64,000 bases of DNA from Centroberyx gerrardi (taxonomy: Eukaryota; Chordata; Actinopteri; Beryciformes; Berycidae). The stretch is taken from the NCBI RefSeq assembly GCF_048128805.1, contig NC_136016.1, positions 5,903,501 to 5,967,500 on the forward strand. Reading direction: 5' to 3'. Shown one piece after another: positions 10,790 to 34,584 of this stretch (position 1 is the stretch's first letter; the number at the start of each line of letters is the position of its first letter). Below the pieces are notes generated by a model. The model searched no databases and was not told the origin of the DNA. It was given only the letters and a program-made list of their open reading frames with translations. The translations under genes were made by a program, and so were the position numbers.

Positions 10790-11750
10790 ATGTGGCCCAA
10801 TTGGTGAGTAGATGCTAACGAAGTCTTAAGTCATCTGTAAAGGTATGTATGCATACCGATAAGCAAGGCGTCATGAAATTGCCAGATTTCTTTTTTTGTA
10901 ATAAAGGCTACTGGATGCTCTCTCTTTACCAGAGAATCGGACGTGCCAGGGCCAGCTCTACGCACAATTTGGAAATGGCAGCGTGTGGGTTTATCAGTGC
11001 AATATTAGTCTCCCATTTAAAGGAATTCAGTAACAGTAGTCAAGCAATAATGTGTTTGTCATTTCGCAGAGATACAAAACTGACGGCCGGCCTGCTGTTC
11101 CGCCGTTCCAGCAGAGTGATGCGCCAGTTCCTGGCCGATGTATGGTGTCTCATCCTGGGGCAGAAAATAACCAGTGTCCCCGTGCTTACTGTCCAGAGTT
11201 TAGCCTTTAACGGCCACAGGATGTCGCTGCAATTCATTTGCATTGCCTTGCATCATACTGGTGCGGTGGTGGATCACTTCGTTTTTGGTCCAAACAGTTT
11301 TGAGTAGGCTATCCCCTTATTTGGGTCCGTCTTCCCCTTAGTTTCTGTCTGTTGCGTTATAATACCGCTTGTCCCTTGCACTACCTGCTTTTTTATACTA
11401 GTTGTCATCTTGTTTCTATGTCTATTATTTATTTTAGCCCAGCCCTCTGCCCCTCCAGAGGTGTTTTGCCTCTGGTCAGGCCGTCATTGTAAATAACATT
11501 TTGATCTGCCCATGTTCATAAGAGAGATAGCTGTATGATGATCTTGCCTGCCGTGGTGTCACTAAACATGGCATCAAATGGACCATCTCTAAATAAGTTA
11601 CCATTTCACCACCTTTTACTGTATGCATATTGTTTCTCATATTTAAATACAAGATACAATGCACTGAAGATGGTCATCTAACTGAAATGTTTGCTGCACT
11701 GCACCTAATTATTTTTGCTCTTTGGAATAAAATTGACTTCTCTCTCACAT
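10790..11750 (+). other. Possible unrecognised transcript or retroelement tail
   Basis: A splice-donor-like site (caattg|GTGAGT at 10801), an acceptor-like tttcgcag before 11070, long open stretches after it in two frames (one up to 11307) and an AATAAA at 11726 suggest a spliced plus-strand transcript. It would end about 80 bp from the convergent cdr2l 3' end. I recognise no protein family. The last 300 bp resemble retroelement tails (…ccgtcattgtaaataacatt…), so this could be a repeat or a long non-coding RNA. Treat as unproven. Confidence 0.25.
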
Positions 11751-11849
11751 AAGAAACCTCCCACCTTTAATTCTGATAGTGTGCAGGTTTCCTACCCCTT
11801 ACTGTAGTCTCATTTAAATACAACAACACCAGAGGCGTTATATCAATGC

Positions 11850-14332
11850 TTTATTAACATGTTAAGTAGACTTTAGTTCAGTAATGATGTGAACTAATAC
11901 CAGACTAATCTTTAATGCCAGTATTATATTAACTAATAGTACACACGTTTAAAATGAATGATAAAAGCAAAGCAAATTAAACAGGTTTACTCCGACAATA
12001 TGTTAGTGACATTCACATAGAGGCACCAAAACAAAAAGTCATAGACATTATCATGAAACATTCACACACACAAATAAATAGACAGGTCAAATTTGATATT
12101 AGCTATCCTAATTATGCAAAAGATGAGGCGTCAAACATTTTCAAGTGCAATAGGTAAGACGTTACAGTACAGAAACCTGATAGCAGGCTCTGGTTTGGCA
12201 TTGTTTCCTCTACCGTAACACATTTTCCTCCCTTCTTACTGTCAACAGCTTGAATCATTCAATCAAATGCACTTTCCACACCACAGTTGTCCAATCAGGA
12301 GTTCCTCAGGTGAACATCCATCCTCCACAGCGTTTCACTCCCAACTCCCATCAACATTGATCACGAGTGTACTGTCGTCGGTGCCACGTACGTAAGGTCT
12401 CAAGCTTGGTTACGTCTTCAACTGTCGAGTTACTGAAGAATCCCATATAAAATATTGGCTATACTAGAATAACATTCATTATAACAAAGGTTTATATGTA
12501 GGAAGTTACCCAAGAAAAGGCATAGGTATTGTATATTGTGGAAAAAAGGTGCAATACGGCTGCAGGTTTGTTAGTTTGATAGTTTGGTAGGTTGCTAGAT
12601 GTTAAGACAAAGGCCTGGTTTGAAGCCTGATACTGGCGACAGTTCTAGTATATGTCTGTCTAGCTAGAATTAAAGAAAAATAGTCTGAACACTTGTAGAA
12701 AAAACGCCCCATCACTGTAACATTTTGTTTTCCAAGGATCCACCTCCCAGTATGTTTTTATGGATGTTCAAGCTGGCCCATAGCTCTTAGTTTTGACTAT
12801 TTGTATCACAATCACAGTTATGCCTGTTACATTTTTTTGTTGTTTTTCCTTTCCTGGTTTGCTAGAGACGGTGAGACAACAGAGAACAATCTCTTTCCCC
12901 CCTCCAACAACCAAAAAATGCTTATACTGTATATGGTATAAAAACATTCAAACATTCAAAAACGTTACATTTTACTTTAACCGAGCAACACGTCTATTTC
13001 ACAGCCTTTAGCAGTTTTATATACCGTATGGTGAGTGTTCATAATGCCCAGGGAACGGAAAAGACAACAATCTGCGGAGGATTGTCTTTTGCATCTTTTC
13101 ACTATAAGAGTAGACAGCAGCTTTCTTAGCGTTTAGTGGGTTTATCATTCCTTCACATTCAAGACTCGACACGACGGGATTAAAGCGTATCTAAAAAATA
13201 AGACGAGGGGCAGAGCAATATATCATATTTCACTTTACGTTGCATGTAAAAGCTTTGATCATATAGATATTGCTCACTAGTGATGCCTCCTCTATTTCAA
13301 AGAGCAATATTACTTCCTCCTGGCCTAATGGGGTGCTGTTGTTGTCTTTATGAAGATGCACTTTAGCACTGATAAGATAGTGAGTTGGGTGTGATGACGT
13401 TATGGACTTCACAGTGGAAGGAGAAAAATAACTTGTAACTACATAAACATGAGTCTGGATCCCTTTGTTACTTGATCTCCAATGGCATCTGAGCACAGAA
13501 AGCATGTAAGCACTAGGGTTAAATCTCTGGGAAATGGGGCGAGACATCCCTAGAGTATAAATTACAGTACTAAGGTCACACACACAGAGCAGTGCAAGAT
13601 AGAAGCAACGTCCTCCAGGCAAAAGGCTTATCTCAATTTAAAGTAGAACAATAATTTGTATAGCGATATACCGGTAAGAGAATTATTAGCATCTCAAGTT
13701 CTTTCTTGAGACAGACAGGATCAAGGTTGAGTCTAATTGCACAATAGCTAGTACAGGATGGTCCATTATACTGAACTCCACAGGTCATATTGTTGTTGTC
13801 ATAGATGTAATTCTCTAGTGTGAAGCTTTAATGAGAGGCATATTGCTGTCTGTTGAATCCAAACTGCTGCTGTTCTAGCTTAAAGTGACAGCTGTACCTG
13901 TGGTTTATGCAGCAAGAAACAGCTGATAACTAAGGTGTTTATATATCTTAGGTGTCTTAGGTAAAGTTAGGCAGACAGTGGAGACATACTGAATATGAGA
14001 ATATAAGTGGGTGAAGAGAAACCTAAATATAGTTCATAAACCGATTCATTCATGTTTTATACATACAGGATGACTTAATTCCACTGGGTTAAATTCAAAT
14101 TGGCTTCATGCAAATCAGATTCGTCTGTATGCCAGAAGGTTTCAATTATGGATGAAAGGTTTGCGTTCTAATCTGACCCCAAGGCTGAACTGAACTTTAA
14201 GTTTTAGTAACAGAACCCTCCATAAGAGTGCTTCATATCAGAGGGGGGATAAGCTGAACCCCACCTCGCAATCTGAAGCACTGAACACTGAAAAAGCACA
14301 TACTCATACTCTCTAGACCCAATCGACTGCTA
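11850..14332 (-). other. cdr2l: Probable cdr2l 3' UTR
   Basis: After the cdr2l stop codon no gene is visible for 2.5 kb on the minus strand. A minus-strand AATAAA lies at 11855-11850. The interval is AT-rich, non-repetitive and without a convincing reading frame, as expected for a long vertebrate 3' UTR. The end is inferred from the hexamer only. Confidence 0.5.
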
Positions 14333-25580
<11,248 letters not shown>

Positions 25581-25599
25581 TCTCCCTGCGCTCAGCATG

Positions 25600-26250
25600 G
25601 ATGACCGCCTCCTCCTGAACCCCTCAAACCGCAGAATCAAAGCCCCGTCCGCTCGCCTTCACATGCAAAACCCCCGTGTGAAGAGCAGCGGTCTAAACAA
25701 AAGAGCTCCGGTAGGATCCTCCGGCACCAGTCACTCATACAGAGAGAGCGGTACAGTACGCAGGCAGCCTCCACAGCCACACAGCCTTTCCCCTATTTGT
25801 TTGGTGGTCAGCTATTTGTGAAGGGAGTGTTGTGTTTCCTATTTCCTTCCTCTCCTCCGTCTCTCCCTCCTTCCTCAGTCACTCCCACCTCTCTCTCTCT
25901 CATCCCCCCGCCGGCCCATCCCGGTCCAGAGACCCGCTGCAGCAGAGGCTCCTCAGACGTGGCAGGCAGCGATGTTGCAATCTCAGGCAGCGGCACTTCC
26001 TTTCTCCCTGTTTTCCAGCCTTGCACTCATGCTGCCTTCACGCGCTGCTCGTAATCTGCGACTTCACAGTTCACGCATTCAAAGTGCTTTTGGTCGGAAT
26101 GGAAATGATAATAAAATGGGCGATATGTTTTTTGGTAGTTGTTGTTTTACTTTACAGGAGAAAACATCCTCTCTGCGCGGCCCTGCCTGCCTGCAGCATC
26201 CCCACCAAAACTCCCCCAGACCTCCACCTGATGACGTCATGTTTTTAATA
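25600..26250 (-). promoter_or_regulatory. Probable cdr2l promoter and 5' UTR region
   Basis: This lies immediately upstream of the cdr2l first coding exon and is more GC- and CpG-containing than its surroundings, with pyrimidine-rich tracts. No TATA box is placed with confidence. The assignment rests on position only. Confidence 0.4.
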
Positions 26251-27779
26251 TTCTCTGGTTAAATAAACATCATTTTTAATGGAGAGAATGCGGCGTATAT
26301 TTTGAGCTACTTTGTGCTGCAGTGGCAGAATAAACAGAAGGAAATGTGCATCAGGCATGTCACTGATGTTTTTTATTCATTTTGTATAGAACACAAAGTA
26401 ACAATAATTTACATAGAATTCCAAAGAACATCATATAATCAGAAAATACTCAAAAATCACTTTTACCATAAATCGTTGACACAGCATCCATGCTCTATCA
26501 TAGAAATCTCAATATCTCAGTATCATAGAAAATTCCAACTTTCCTAGTTTTTTATTTTTTTTTACCATTTTGTTGGAACATTCATGAGCTCTCCACTTGT
26601 AATCCCAACATTTCTGACAGCACTTGAAGGCAGCATTAGCACATACCCTGGCAAGGATCAGCGAGACCCAGAGAGACCAGCATGTCTGGAGACAATGTGA
26701 AATCTGTGTGACAAGTTGCTTTATGAATACAGGACTATTTTGCAGAGCCTTGTCCCATGCACAATTAATGCATCCGTATAAGTTACATCATCAGCTAGTG
26801 TTGCAGGTTCAAAACAACGCCTCTCACATTCCATGTAACCTTGTATCTCTTCCATGGCACAAAATAATGTTACATCAAGTGCTCTCAAATAGATATGCAT
26901 GAGACAAATGACCCCCACTTGTGTGGAATTTGACCCAAAAGGGGACCCGAACTGAGAAGATTTTTGTGGCTGGTTATGATTTATTATAGAGCTGCAGAAC
27001 TGGCTATACTGTAGGTGAAGAGGTGACAATGAGTAGAGTAAAACCTATGAACAAAGCAGTCACCCTTATCCATTCTCTGACTGTGCTAAATGTCTAGTGA
27101 ATGAAATAACACTGAAATTAAAGTGTTTCTTATTTTTCTGATTTTTCTGGGGACCTCCCGGAGGCTCCCAAGGACCCCCTGGAGGCCCCTGGACCCTGCT
27201 TTGGACATCCACAATTAAGATTCAGACAGAGCAGCACAAAAATATCTTGGGTTATTTTTGTCCTTGTATTTTGTTGGGCAATTACAGTAGAAAAAGTCAT
27301 AATGGCGTATGTAAATGCTTGATAAGTCTATGTGGGCTATCATATCTGTTGACCTCATGCTATATGGAAACAAAACCAGACGCAGCATAACCTCATACAA
27401 AATCCCTCTTGTTAGGTTACGTGGCAATTGGATGGATTGTTCTGTTTAAGTTTTGGTGACAGATGCCAAATGGCCTCTGATGCAGCTCTATTTTCAGCTG
27501 AAAGCGGTGTTACATGTTACTTAGACCACTAGGGGGCAGACTGGGATTTTATAACATGCCACAACCTGTAGCTCAGCTCTATGAGATCCTTAGCTGAGCT
27601 CATAGAGATCCTTGTTGGCTCTGGGGTATAATCACATTTTCCCCTTAACTTAGAGCAGGAGGTCCCATTGCTTTTCACTCCAAAATAGCCACAGACCTCA
27701 TTCAATAAGATTTTGATCCAGGCACCTCCATTCAGATGAGATTTTATCGGATTTAGTACATTAGGGAGAGTGAAACCTC

Positions 27780-27970
27780 TGATCAGAATACTCATGGATG
27801 CAGTTTTGGATGAGTACATTCAGAAAGCTTTGTCTGTGTTGTTTTGTTACAATGTATTTTGTTTTATTATAGTGGGAAATAAAAAGGAGGGTAAAGTATG
27901 ACCTCCAGTCCTCCAGTCATCATCCTCCAGTCATCATAAAACAACCATTAATGTGGTCAGTCTTATTCTG
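27780..27970. repeat. Dispersed repeat, copy C
   Basis: It carries the same 'atggatgcagttttggatgagtac' and 'gtatgacctccagtcctccag' blocks as copy B. It retains the 'tattatagtgggaaataaaa' segment and has a short internal duplication of 'cctccagtcatcat'. Confidence 0.65.
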
Positions 27971-28145
27971 TTCTCCCATTGGACCAAGCTCTAATAAATG
28001 AAGTAATAATGGCATGTAATTATTCCTGGTACATTTTACTTAGGGACTTAGGGCACTTTACCCAATGAAAACCATTTCTATATAGGAGCCATGGGAGTAG
28101 GAAGGAGCGGTTGGGGGTGGTGTGTGTGTGCGTGTGACATGTGTA

Positions 28146-28186
<41 letters not shown>

Positions 28187-28683
28187 GGAGGGGGTGTTAC
28201 AGGTAAGTAATCTCCTTTAGCGAGCCCTAGAACTAATTGAAGGGGATTGGGACGGAAACATATGGCCCTAAAGGCCGGTGATACGGCAGGATCAGGTTCA
28301 GAGAGAGAGAAAGGGGGGAAATTTCCTCTTGTAGCGTGTGCTTTGTTGTGTGTGTGTGTGTGTGTGTGCTACTGGAACAGTGAGCTAAACCATCATAGTG
28401 GCATCATAGAGTGACTAATCTATTTGAAGTCTCTGTCTAACAGGCCGGGGAGGGGGGAGGTCACTGAGTCCAGCAGCGAACACGACTCACCCACATGTCC
28501 GTCTCTATGTTATTGTGATATACAGCCTTCATGAGACTCCAGTGCTGCAGATGGTTACCCAGAGTCCCAAATGCTGTTTTTATTCATTTTGACATTATAC
28601 GACAGTCTGGCATAGGCGGACTGATGCCGGGGAGGCGTCAACGTCTTCTGGGGATTGTGGTTGAATCACTTGGTTGGGTAAGC

Positions 28684-28737
<54 letters not shown>

Positions 28738-29700
28738 TACATGAGTGTACATACAGAGACTAGTGTCTTATCAATGCCAGCTGTTGTTATGATGTCTGTG
28801 TTAAGACATTTATAGGGTACAGCCAGGGCAGAGCTGTCCTCCAGTGAGTTATATACGAGGCAAGATCTCTTTATCTCTTTGGACGTGTGTGTGTGAGTGT
28901 GTGTGTGTGTGTAGGCTGTGCTGCGTGACAGTATGACAGTCTACCAGCCCGGTGACACAGTAGAGGCGGGCGTTCGGGTAGTGTCAGCGGCCTCCACGGT
29001 TGAATCACACACACACACACCCCTCCCCACACACACACACATTCACTTGCACCGCTGAACTCTGGTAACCCCAGACTGGAGAAAGAGCTTGACAAAGGGT
29101 TAAACAATATAATAAGACAGAGAGATGTGATTGGAAACAGACCTCTGCTCAGACTTCACAGCAGCTGGCTCTTTGTTGAAAGCAGAGCAGAAGTGACTGG
29201 CTCTGCAATTCAAATGGATGTTTTGTGTGATGAAAGCAATGTGTGTTATTTTGCCCCCATGCATATGTATCTTCAGGCCAGCTGTGAGCTAATGGATGCT
29301 GCTGAGTGCGTCTTCACAGCTAATGGCACCGGCGATAAGTGAAGTCTGACACGGGACAAATAACTTGTTTTCTACATGGCTCCATAATTGGTTGGTTGTT
29401 TTTTATACTACATTATTCATAACATTTCATAACTGTCTGTGGCAGGGGAAAAGTGAAGACAGTGAAAGCTATGATCAAAACAGATATTCTTATACATTGT
29501 AATGCCAGTCAGGGAAATATATTTAAACTCCTCCTTTATACAGTAGACTGACTCTCTCTCTCTCTCATACACACACACACACACACACATACACACACAC
29601 ACACACATATACACGCACACTCAGAACTTTGTGCACAAAGACAGCCTTCATACCTCCCATACCCCCACACCTTGGCCTAGCCTCCCTCTACCACGCATGG

Positions 29701-29748
<48 letters not shown>

Positions 29749-30585
29749 TACACGTCACTCATCACAGATCTCTTTTGTTGTGTGCAAGTTCCTTTTTTTT
29801 ATTTGACAGTTACATAAAAAAGACAAGTCAGCCTTCCACACCCACAAGACAAACAGCAGTTAGGCTCAAAATGAAGTGGAACATGTTCACATTCAGATAA
29901 AGGAGAGCACAGAAAAGACAGTATGGGGCCAAAAAGAGGCTTTCCATCATTTTCCCCAAATCTCTGAGCCAGAGTCTGTAAGCATGGATTGCTCTCTGAT
30001 TTCCAATTTTGTACTCACCACACATCTGACCATATCCTAAACCTACCCACACATGCATGCCCTATAACACTTTATTTACTCTATTAAAATGCTTCCTTTC
30101 ACAGTCCAGTTTCACCTCAGTTTTCAAGAAAATTAGAAGGTGTTTCTTAGTAATACACACACATTCAGCGGAGATGAATCTCACCATACCAAGCATATGC
30201 AAACCTGTAAGAATGTAGAGAAAAAGGTCCGTCAGAGTTTGTGCATGATCATTATTGATTACAATAGGCAATTCCCACAATTTACAAACAATTACATAGA
30301 TTCTATAAGTTGAATAAACCCTTTCCATGTGTCAGAAAAGCTAATTTATAAGGGAAGTAGGTTACGCAATGAAACTTGAGCTATTCTTAACATAAACCTT
30401 CAGTACCTACAAGATTGTTCCTTGTATTGATGAGTAACAGAGAGTGTTTCTAAGAAAGTGTAGCATTATTCCCTGGGAATTATGCTGTTACACTCAACTT
30501 GTTACCATCCTAAACTTGTAACTACAGAGCAGTAACTGATGAGTAAAATCTAATTGAACTGAATACTAACTGCAACTCAGTGTTT

Positions 30586-30586
<1 letters not shown>

Positions 30587-30656
<70 letters not shown>
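30587..30656. repeat. (C)32 followed by (AC)19
   Basis: An uninterrupted run of 32 cytosines (30587-30618) passes directly into 19 AC units. The G-rich complement can form G-quadruplexes. The exact length is probably unreliable in the assembly. Confidence 0.95.
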
Positions 30657-30657
<1 letters not shown>

Positions 30658-31096
30658 ATACAGCCAGCAGAGTGCTGTGTTTGGCAGCGTCAGAGGTCAG
30701 GGGGTTAAAGTGCGATCATGTTACAGACCGATCTGCTGAGACAAAGCCTGAATGGAGACTGACTCAACTGGCCTCCATTCACCACACCTCCCCACATCCC
30801 ATCACACAGGGGTCAATGCAAATCAGCCTATTGTCACACACTGTGCTTACTGCTTACTCACAGACCACTGTGCCTGTCCGACAATGTCAATGACATCTCC
30901 ATAATACCTCAAACTTTTCATCAGAATTGGATGTCGGGAAACGTTGCTGGTCTTGTCGCCTTCTTAGCTGATGCAGTGTAAAATTCAGTTCCGCTTAATG
31001 ATGAATGAGCTGGGGTGTCGGCCAAAGATTTATGCAACGTACAATGAGCAACCGGTGTGAATGGCCCACACATGAGTACATACACCACGCACACCA

Positions 31097-31127
<31 letters not shown>

Positions 31128-31413
31128 CCACCTCTGCAGGTTCTTTTGGATTATACGGAACTGCCATTAACTTCTCAGATGAAAGATTAAATGTGTCACT
31201 TTGTACAGGCTATAGTAATTCTAATAGACTATTGCTGACCAAGGGGCATTTACTTCAGGCTTAACATCAACTTTCAAGAGGTTCAACTTTAACAATCCAG
31301 GCAGACTTTCATTTAGATGCATGAACTCTGTATCACAATCCCTTATTTCACAACAATGTGAAATGAAAAATGACCATTTGGATGAATTAACCTTGTTGAA
31401 ACTTGGCTTCCAG

Positions 31414-31476
<63 letters not shown>

Positions 31477-31984
31477 TGGCTTTCATCAAAGCTTTCACTC
31501 CAGCCAGGCCCATTAATGGCCGAACCCTCGGGAACACACACACACGCAAGCCGGGGCCGTTATTTCAGAAAGCAAACAACAACAAAGCGAAAGGAAAGCT
31601 GCCTCATTGTTCTTTCTCCCATTCTTGGTGAAAGCCTTTCCGTAGCGAAGGGAGACCGCACCTCTGATGAAGATGGAGGAGGGAAATCTATCAGTCTTCC
31701 CTCTGCTCCTCCACTCCAGCAGACTTCTCCTTTACACCACTTCCTATATGAGGAATATGGAGGAAAACGCAATGGTAACATCACAATGGAATCCACAGCA
31801 AATGCATAGATCCGTGCTCTTGAGAAATATGGGTGTCAGCTGGCGGGACACCAGATGGACCCACATACACACACACACACACACACACACATACACATAC
31901 CACCCCCTGCTCCTTTTCTGTAGAAGGAGCCTCGTCTCCACGGTGACGGAAGACAAAAAAGGGAGGCCTGGCTACAAGCACAGC

Positions 31985-32260
31985 TGGTCTCCAGCAAGAG
32001 AGATAGAGGGAGGGAGAGAGAGAGAGAGAGAGAGGGAGAGAGGGAGAAGACAGAGGGGGTGAGAGGAGGAAAAAAAAATAGTGAATGAGTGTTCAGAGGT
32101 ACAGACAGGACAGAGGGTGAGGGGGAGTGAGGCAGCACAAGCAGTGAAAGAGTTGATGAGGGAAAGGGGGGGTGTAGCCTGGAAGGAGAGAGGGGAGGGT
32201 GAAAGAGGAGGAGAAGGAGGAGGTGCACCAACTCAAACAGGAGTTAGTCAAAGTGAGAGA
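31985..32260 (+). repeat. Polypurine (GAGA/GGA) tract
   Basis: About 270 bp strongly biased to A/G on the plus strand, with (GA)n at 32016-32035. It lies just upstream of a possible smim5 5' exon. Low complexity. Confidence 0.7.
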
Positions 32261-32269
32261 AAGTGAACA

Positions 32270-32595
32270 CGCATTTCAGACAAAACAGAGTGGGAAAGAG
32301 CGCTGATCGACTGAGAGTAGAAACTGTCTCCTTCGCTGGGTCTCTTCTGTCAGGCTGAACCGGAGCAGGCTAATTAGATGAAGAGCCAGAGACTATCAGG
32401 CACCACAAACAACAAAAAAAACAAAGCGAGAGGAATTAGAAGAGGGGGGGGGGGGAGGGTGAAAACAAGAAGAAGGAGTAGAGGTCTGTGAAACATCGTG
32501 TGGAAGGTTTTATGTACCAGTGAGTTTGGTGAAAAAGTGAGCAAGTGGAAACAGTGACGCTCTCTGACTGAAGTTGTACACATTCACTATATAGG
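32270..32595 (+). promoter_or_regulatory. Candidate smim5 5' non-coding exon and promoter
   Basis: A good splice donor, ATATAG|GTAAGAG, follows at 32596. No other gene on this strand lies nearby, and smim5 coding begins 2 kb downstream in an exon with a good acceptor upstream of its ATG (tccctccag at 34568). Inference only. Confidence 0.3.
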
Positions 32596-33180
32596 TAAGA
32601 GTCTCTTCTCTGTTTTCTCATGCTATGTTTGCCATTGATGTACATGACAATATATGGATTCTACAGTCACATGTTACACTTATATATTCTATGTCATTTT
32701 TATCCTTTTTGGCTTCTTTGATAATTGTCATTGCACAGAAAGACCAAGAAATGGTTGTCATTGAAATTACAAGCATTATAGTTATTATAGAAGCTAATAG
32801 TAACACTGAACATTAATTACAGTAGATTGGGTTCATAAGTGCAGATAGTGAAGCAGGCCAGCACAGGAAAAACAACAAACTGAACCTAGTGAGGACAGTG
32901 ACACAGTGACACAAAGTTATTTATGCGACTCGGCCAGAGCCAGAGACACAAAGGAGATATTCTCCTCTTTAATGAGATTTCAGCAGCGTGTTTTGGTCTC
33001 GGCCACTTATGAAACATGATCTGGGAGCACAGCGGAGGGACAAAGGAGAGAGGAATCTCCTCTCTCGGCAGCAGCAGAAGCAGAGAAACAGCAGAGGTCG
33101 GGCATTCTTCAGACCGGCAGGTGGTTGAGACAGGCGTTCGCATACAGTGGATACCCATAGTGCATATGTGTCCGTGCACG

Positions 33181-33190
<10 letters not shown>

Positions 33191-33236
<46 letters not shown>
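33191..33236. repeat. (CA)23 microsatellite
   Basis: A perfect CA run following a short (CT)n. Confidence 0.95.
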
Positions 33237-33237
<1 letters not shown>

Positions 33238-33351
33238 CACACAGAAACTGAGAAAATGTAAAGGAACTGTGGGAGGAGCAGAATCAGATATAGCTTACGA
33301 TATACGTATATGCACCGAAGTTGAAAAATACAATCCATTCCTTTGAACTTT

Positions 33352-33743
33352 CACTGCAAAAACTGACAAACTTATTAGGTGATTTTATCTTGTATCCAGA
33401 CTTATCAAGCTTATTTTAGGATTTTTTTTAGAGAAATCATCTTAATAATTTTACCGGTTTCAACAAATGTGATTTTTTTTCAGGAGAATGTAACTTCAGG
33501 ACATTTACTTGGTAAAAGTGAAATCGTCTTGGAGAAAGTTTCTTGTTTCCAGATTTCCTTCATTGTTTCATGATGATTTCTTGACAGAAGTCATATTGGC
33601 ATGAATCAAGTGAAATGTATTGGAACCAGCAAGATTATCTACCGGTGCAGTGAAATCATTTGAGGAAAAATATCAAGAAATAAGCTTGATAGGTCTGGAA
33701 ACAAGATAAAAATCACTTGAACAGCGTGTCATTTTTTGCAGTG
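33352..33743. mobile_element. Foldback MITE with about 100-bp inverted arms
   Basis: The ends are CACTGCAAAAACTGAC and, reverse-complemented, CACTGCAAAAAATGAC. The inverted match continues inward over about 100 bp: 'gtgattttatcttgta' pairs with 'gtgatttttatcttgt', 'tatcaagcttatt' occurs in both arms, then 'accgg'. The 392-bp element could fold into a long hairpin. No transposase. Flanks do not give a convincing target duplication. Confidence 0.8.
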
Positions 33744-34213
33744 TTGGAACAAGAAATCAAGTCAACAAATTGGTTTCTTCTCTCTGAACCACGCAGGAAG
33801 AGATGCAGACTGTTGTTGTCTCCTTTCTCAGCCATTACACAGTTTGGCAAACCACAGGGAAAACCTCAGCAAGCGTCACACAACACTACCTGACCTAATA
33901 AAATCAAGTCAAGAAAAACAACTGCAAACATCCCTCAAAATTACTCAGAATGATGTCTTGATGTCTTTTGTCCTTTGAACATCCCGTTCCGCTGCCATGT
34001 CACACTCTCCTCTCCCTCCCTCCTGCACCGGCCCCTCTAGTATCTTGCCCACACACAGCTGCTCCAGCCATGATGACAGGCCTTGCTCTTCAAATGCCAG
34101 GCCTGAAATAGTCCGCCGTGTTTATAATTAAACCGCACGGGCAGGACGGTGGCTCCTTTACTGTACCCAGATACACCCAGGCTTTGGGCAGGGAATCACA
34201 TGGGCTATACACA

Positions 34214-34250
<37 letters not shown>

Positions 34251-34584
34251 GAAGCAAAGTAGTGGGCTAATTAGAGGTGCTGATATATAATGAGTGACTG
34301 CTCAGAAAACACATAGAGAGTTTAGGGATACAAGGCATATATGCTTACCAGGCTTGAAGAGTAATTGCAGTGTATGAATACAAATTGCACAGTGGATTCA
34401 GTAGTTCAGGGTGGAGCTGAAGATAAAAATAACGAGTTCATTTCTACTTTCAGTGGATCTTGCCAAGTGACAGTAGGCCTAGAGCTCATGTATTCACTCG
34501 CTGTATATCGTTTTGTGTTGGTCCTTTTCAGGTTTAGCTTCACATCTGTCTGCATCTGCATCCCTCCAGCGTCTGGAAGTCAGG

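Larger units (their letters stand above)
26250..32250. other. Gene-poor, microsatellite-rich intergenic DNA
   Basis: I see no gene here on either strand. The interval contains dispersed repeat copy C (27780-27970) and (GT/CA) tracts at 28151-28184, 28347-28368, 28686-28732, 29569-29610, 29709-29745, 31415-31474 and 31862-31895. A poly-C/CA compound tract lies at 30587-30656. Open frames over these tracts encode only Thr-His or Cys-Val runs. Confidence 0.8.

Noticed and set aside
10849-11307. 152-residue open frame as a protein-coding gene
   Set aside because: No recognisable domain, no family match, ATG context and 5' half look random, and the 3' flank resembles a retroelement tail. Kept only as a possible transcript.
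26621-27030. Overlapping open frames of about 90-100 residues on both strands
   Set aside because: No splice context, no family resemblance and ordinary AT-rich composition; expected by chance in a gene-poor interval.
31220-32060. Open frames with long Cys-Val or Thr-His runs
   Set aside because: They are translations of (GT)n or (CA)n microsatellites. The same applies near 24060, 28690, 29700, 33190, 45860, 55800 and 61900.
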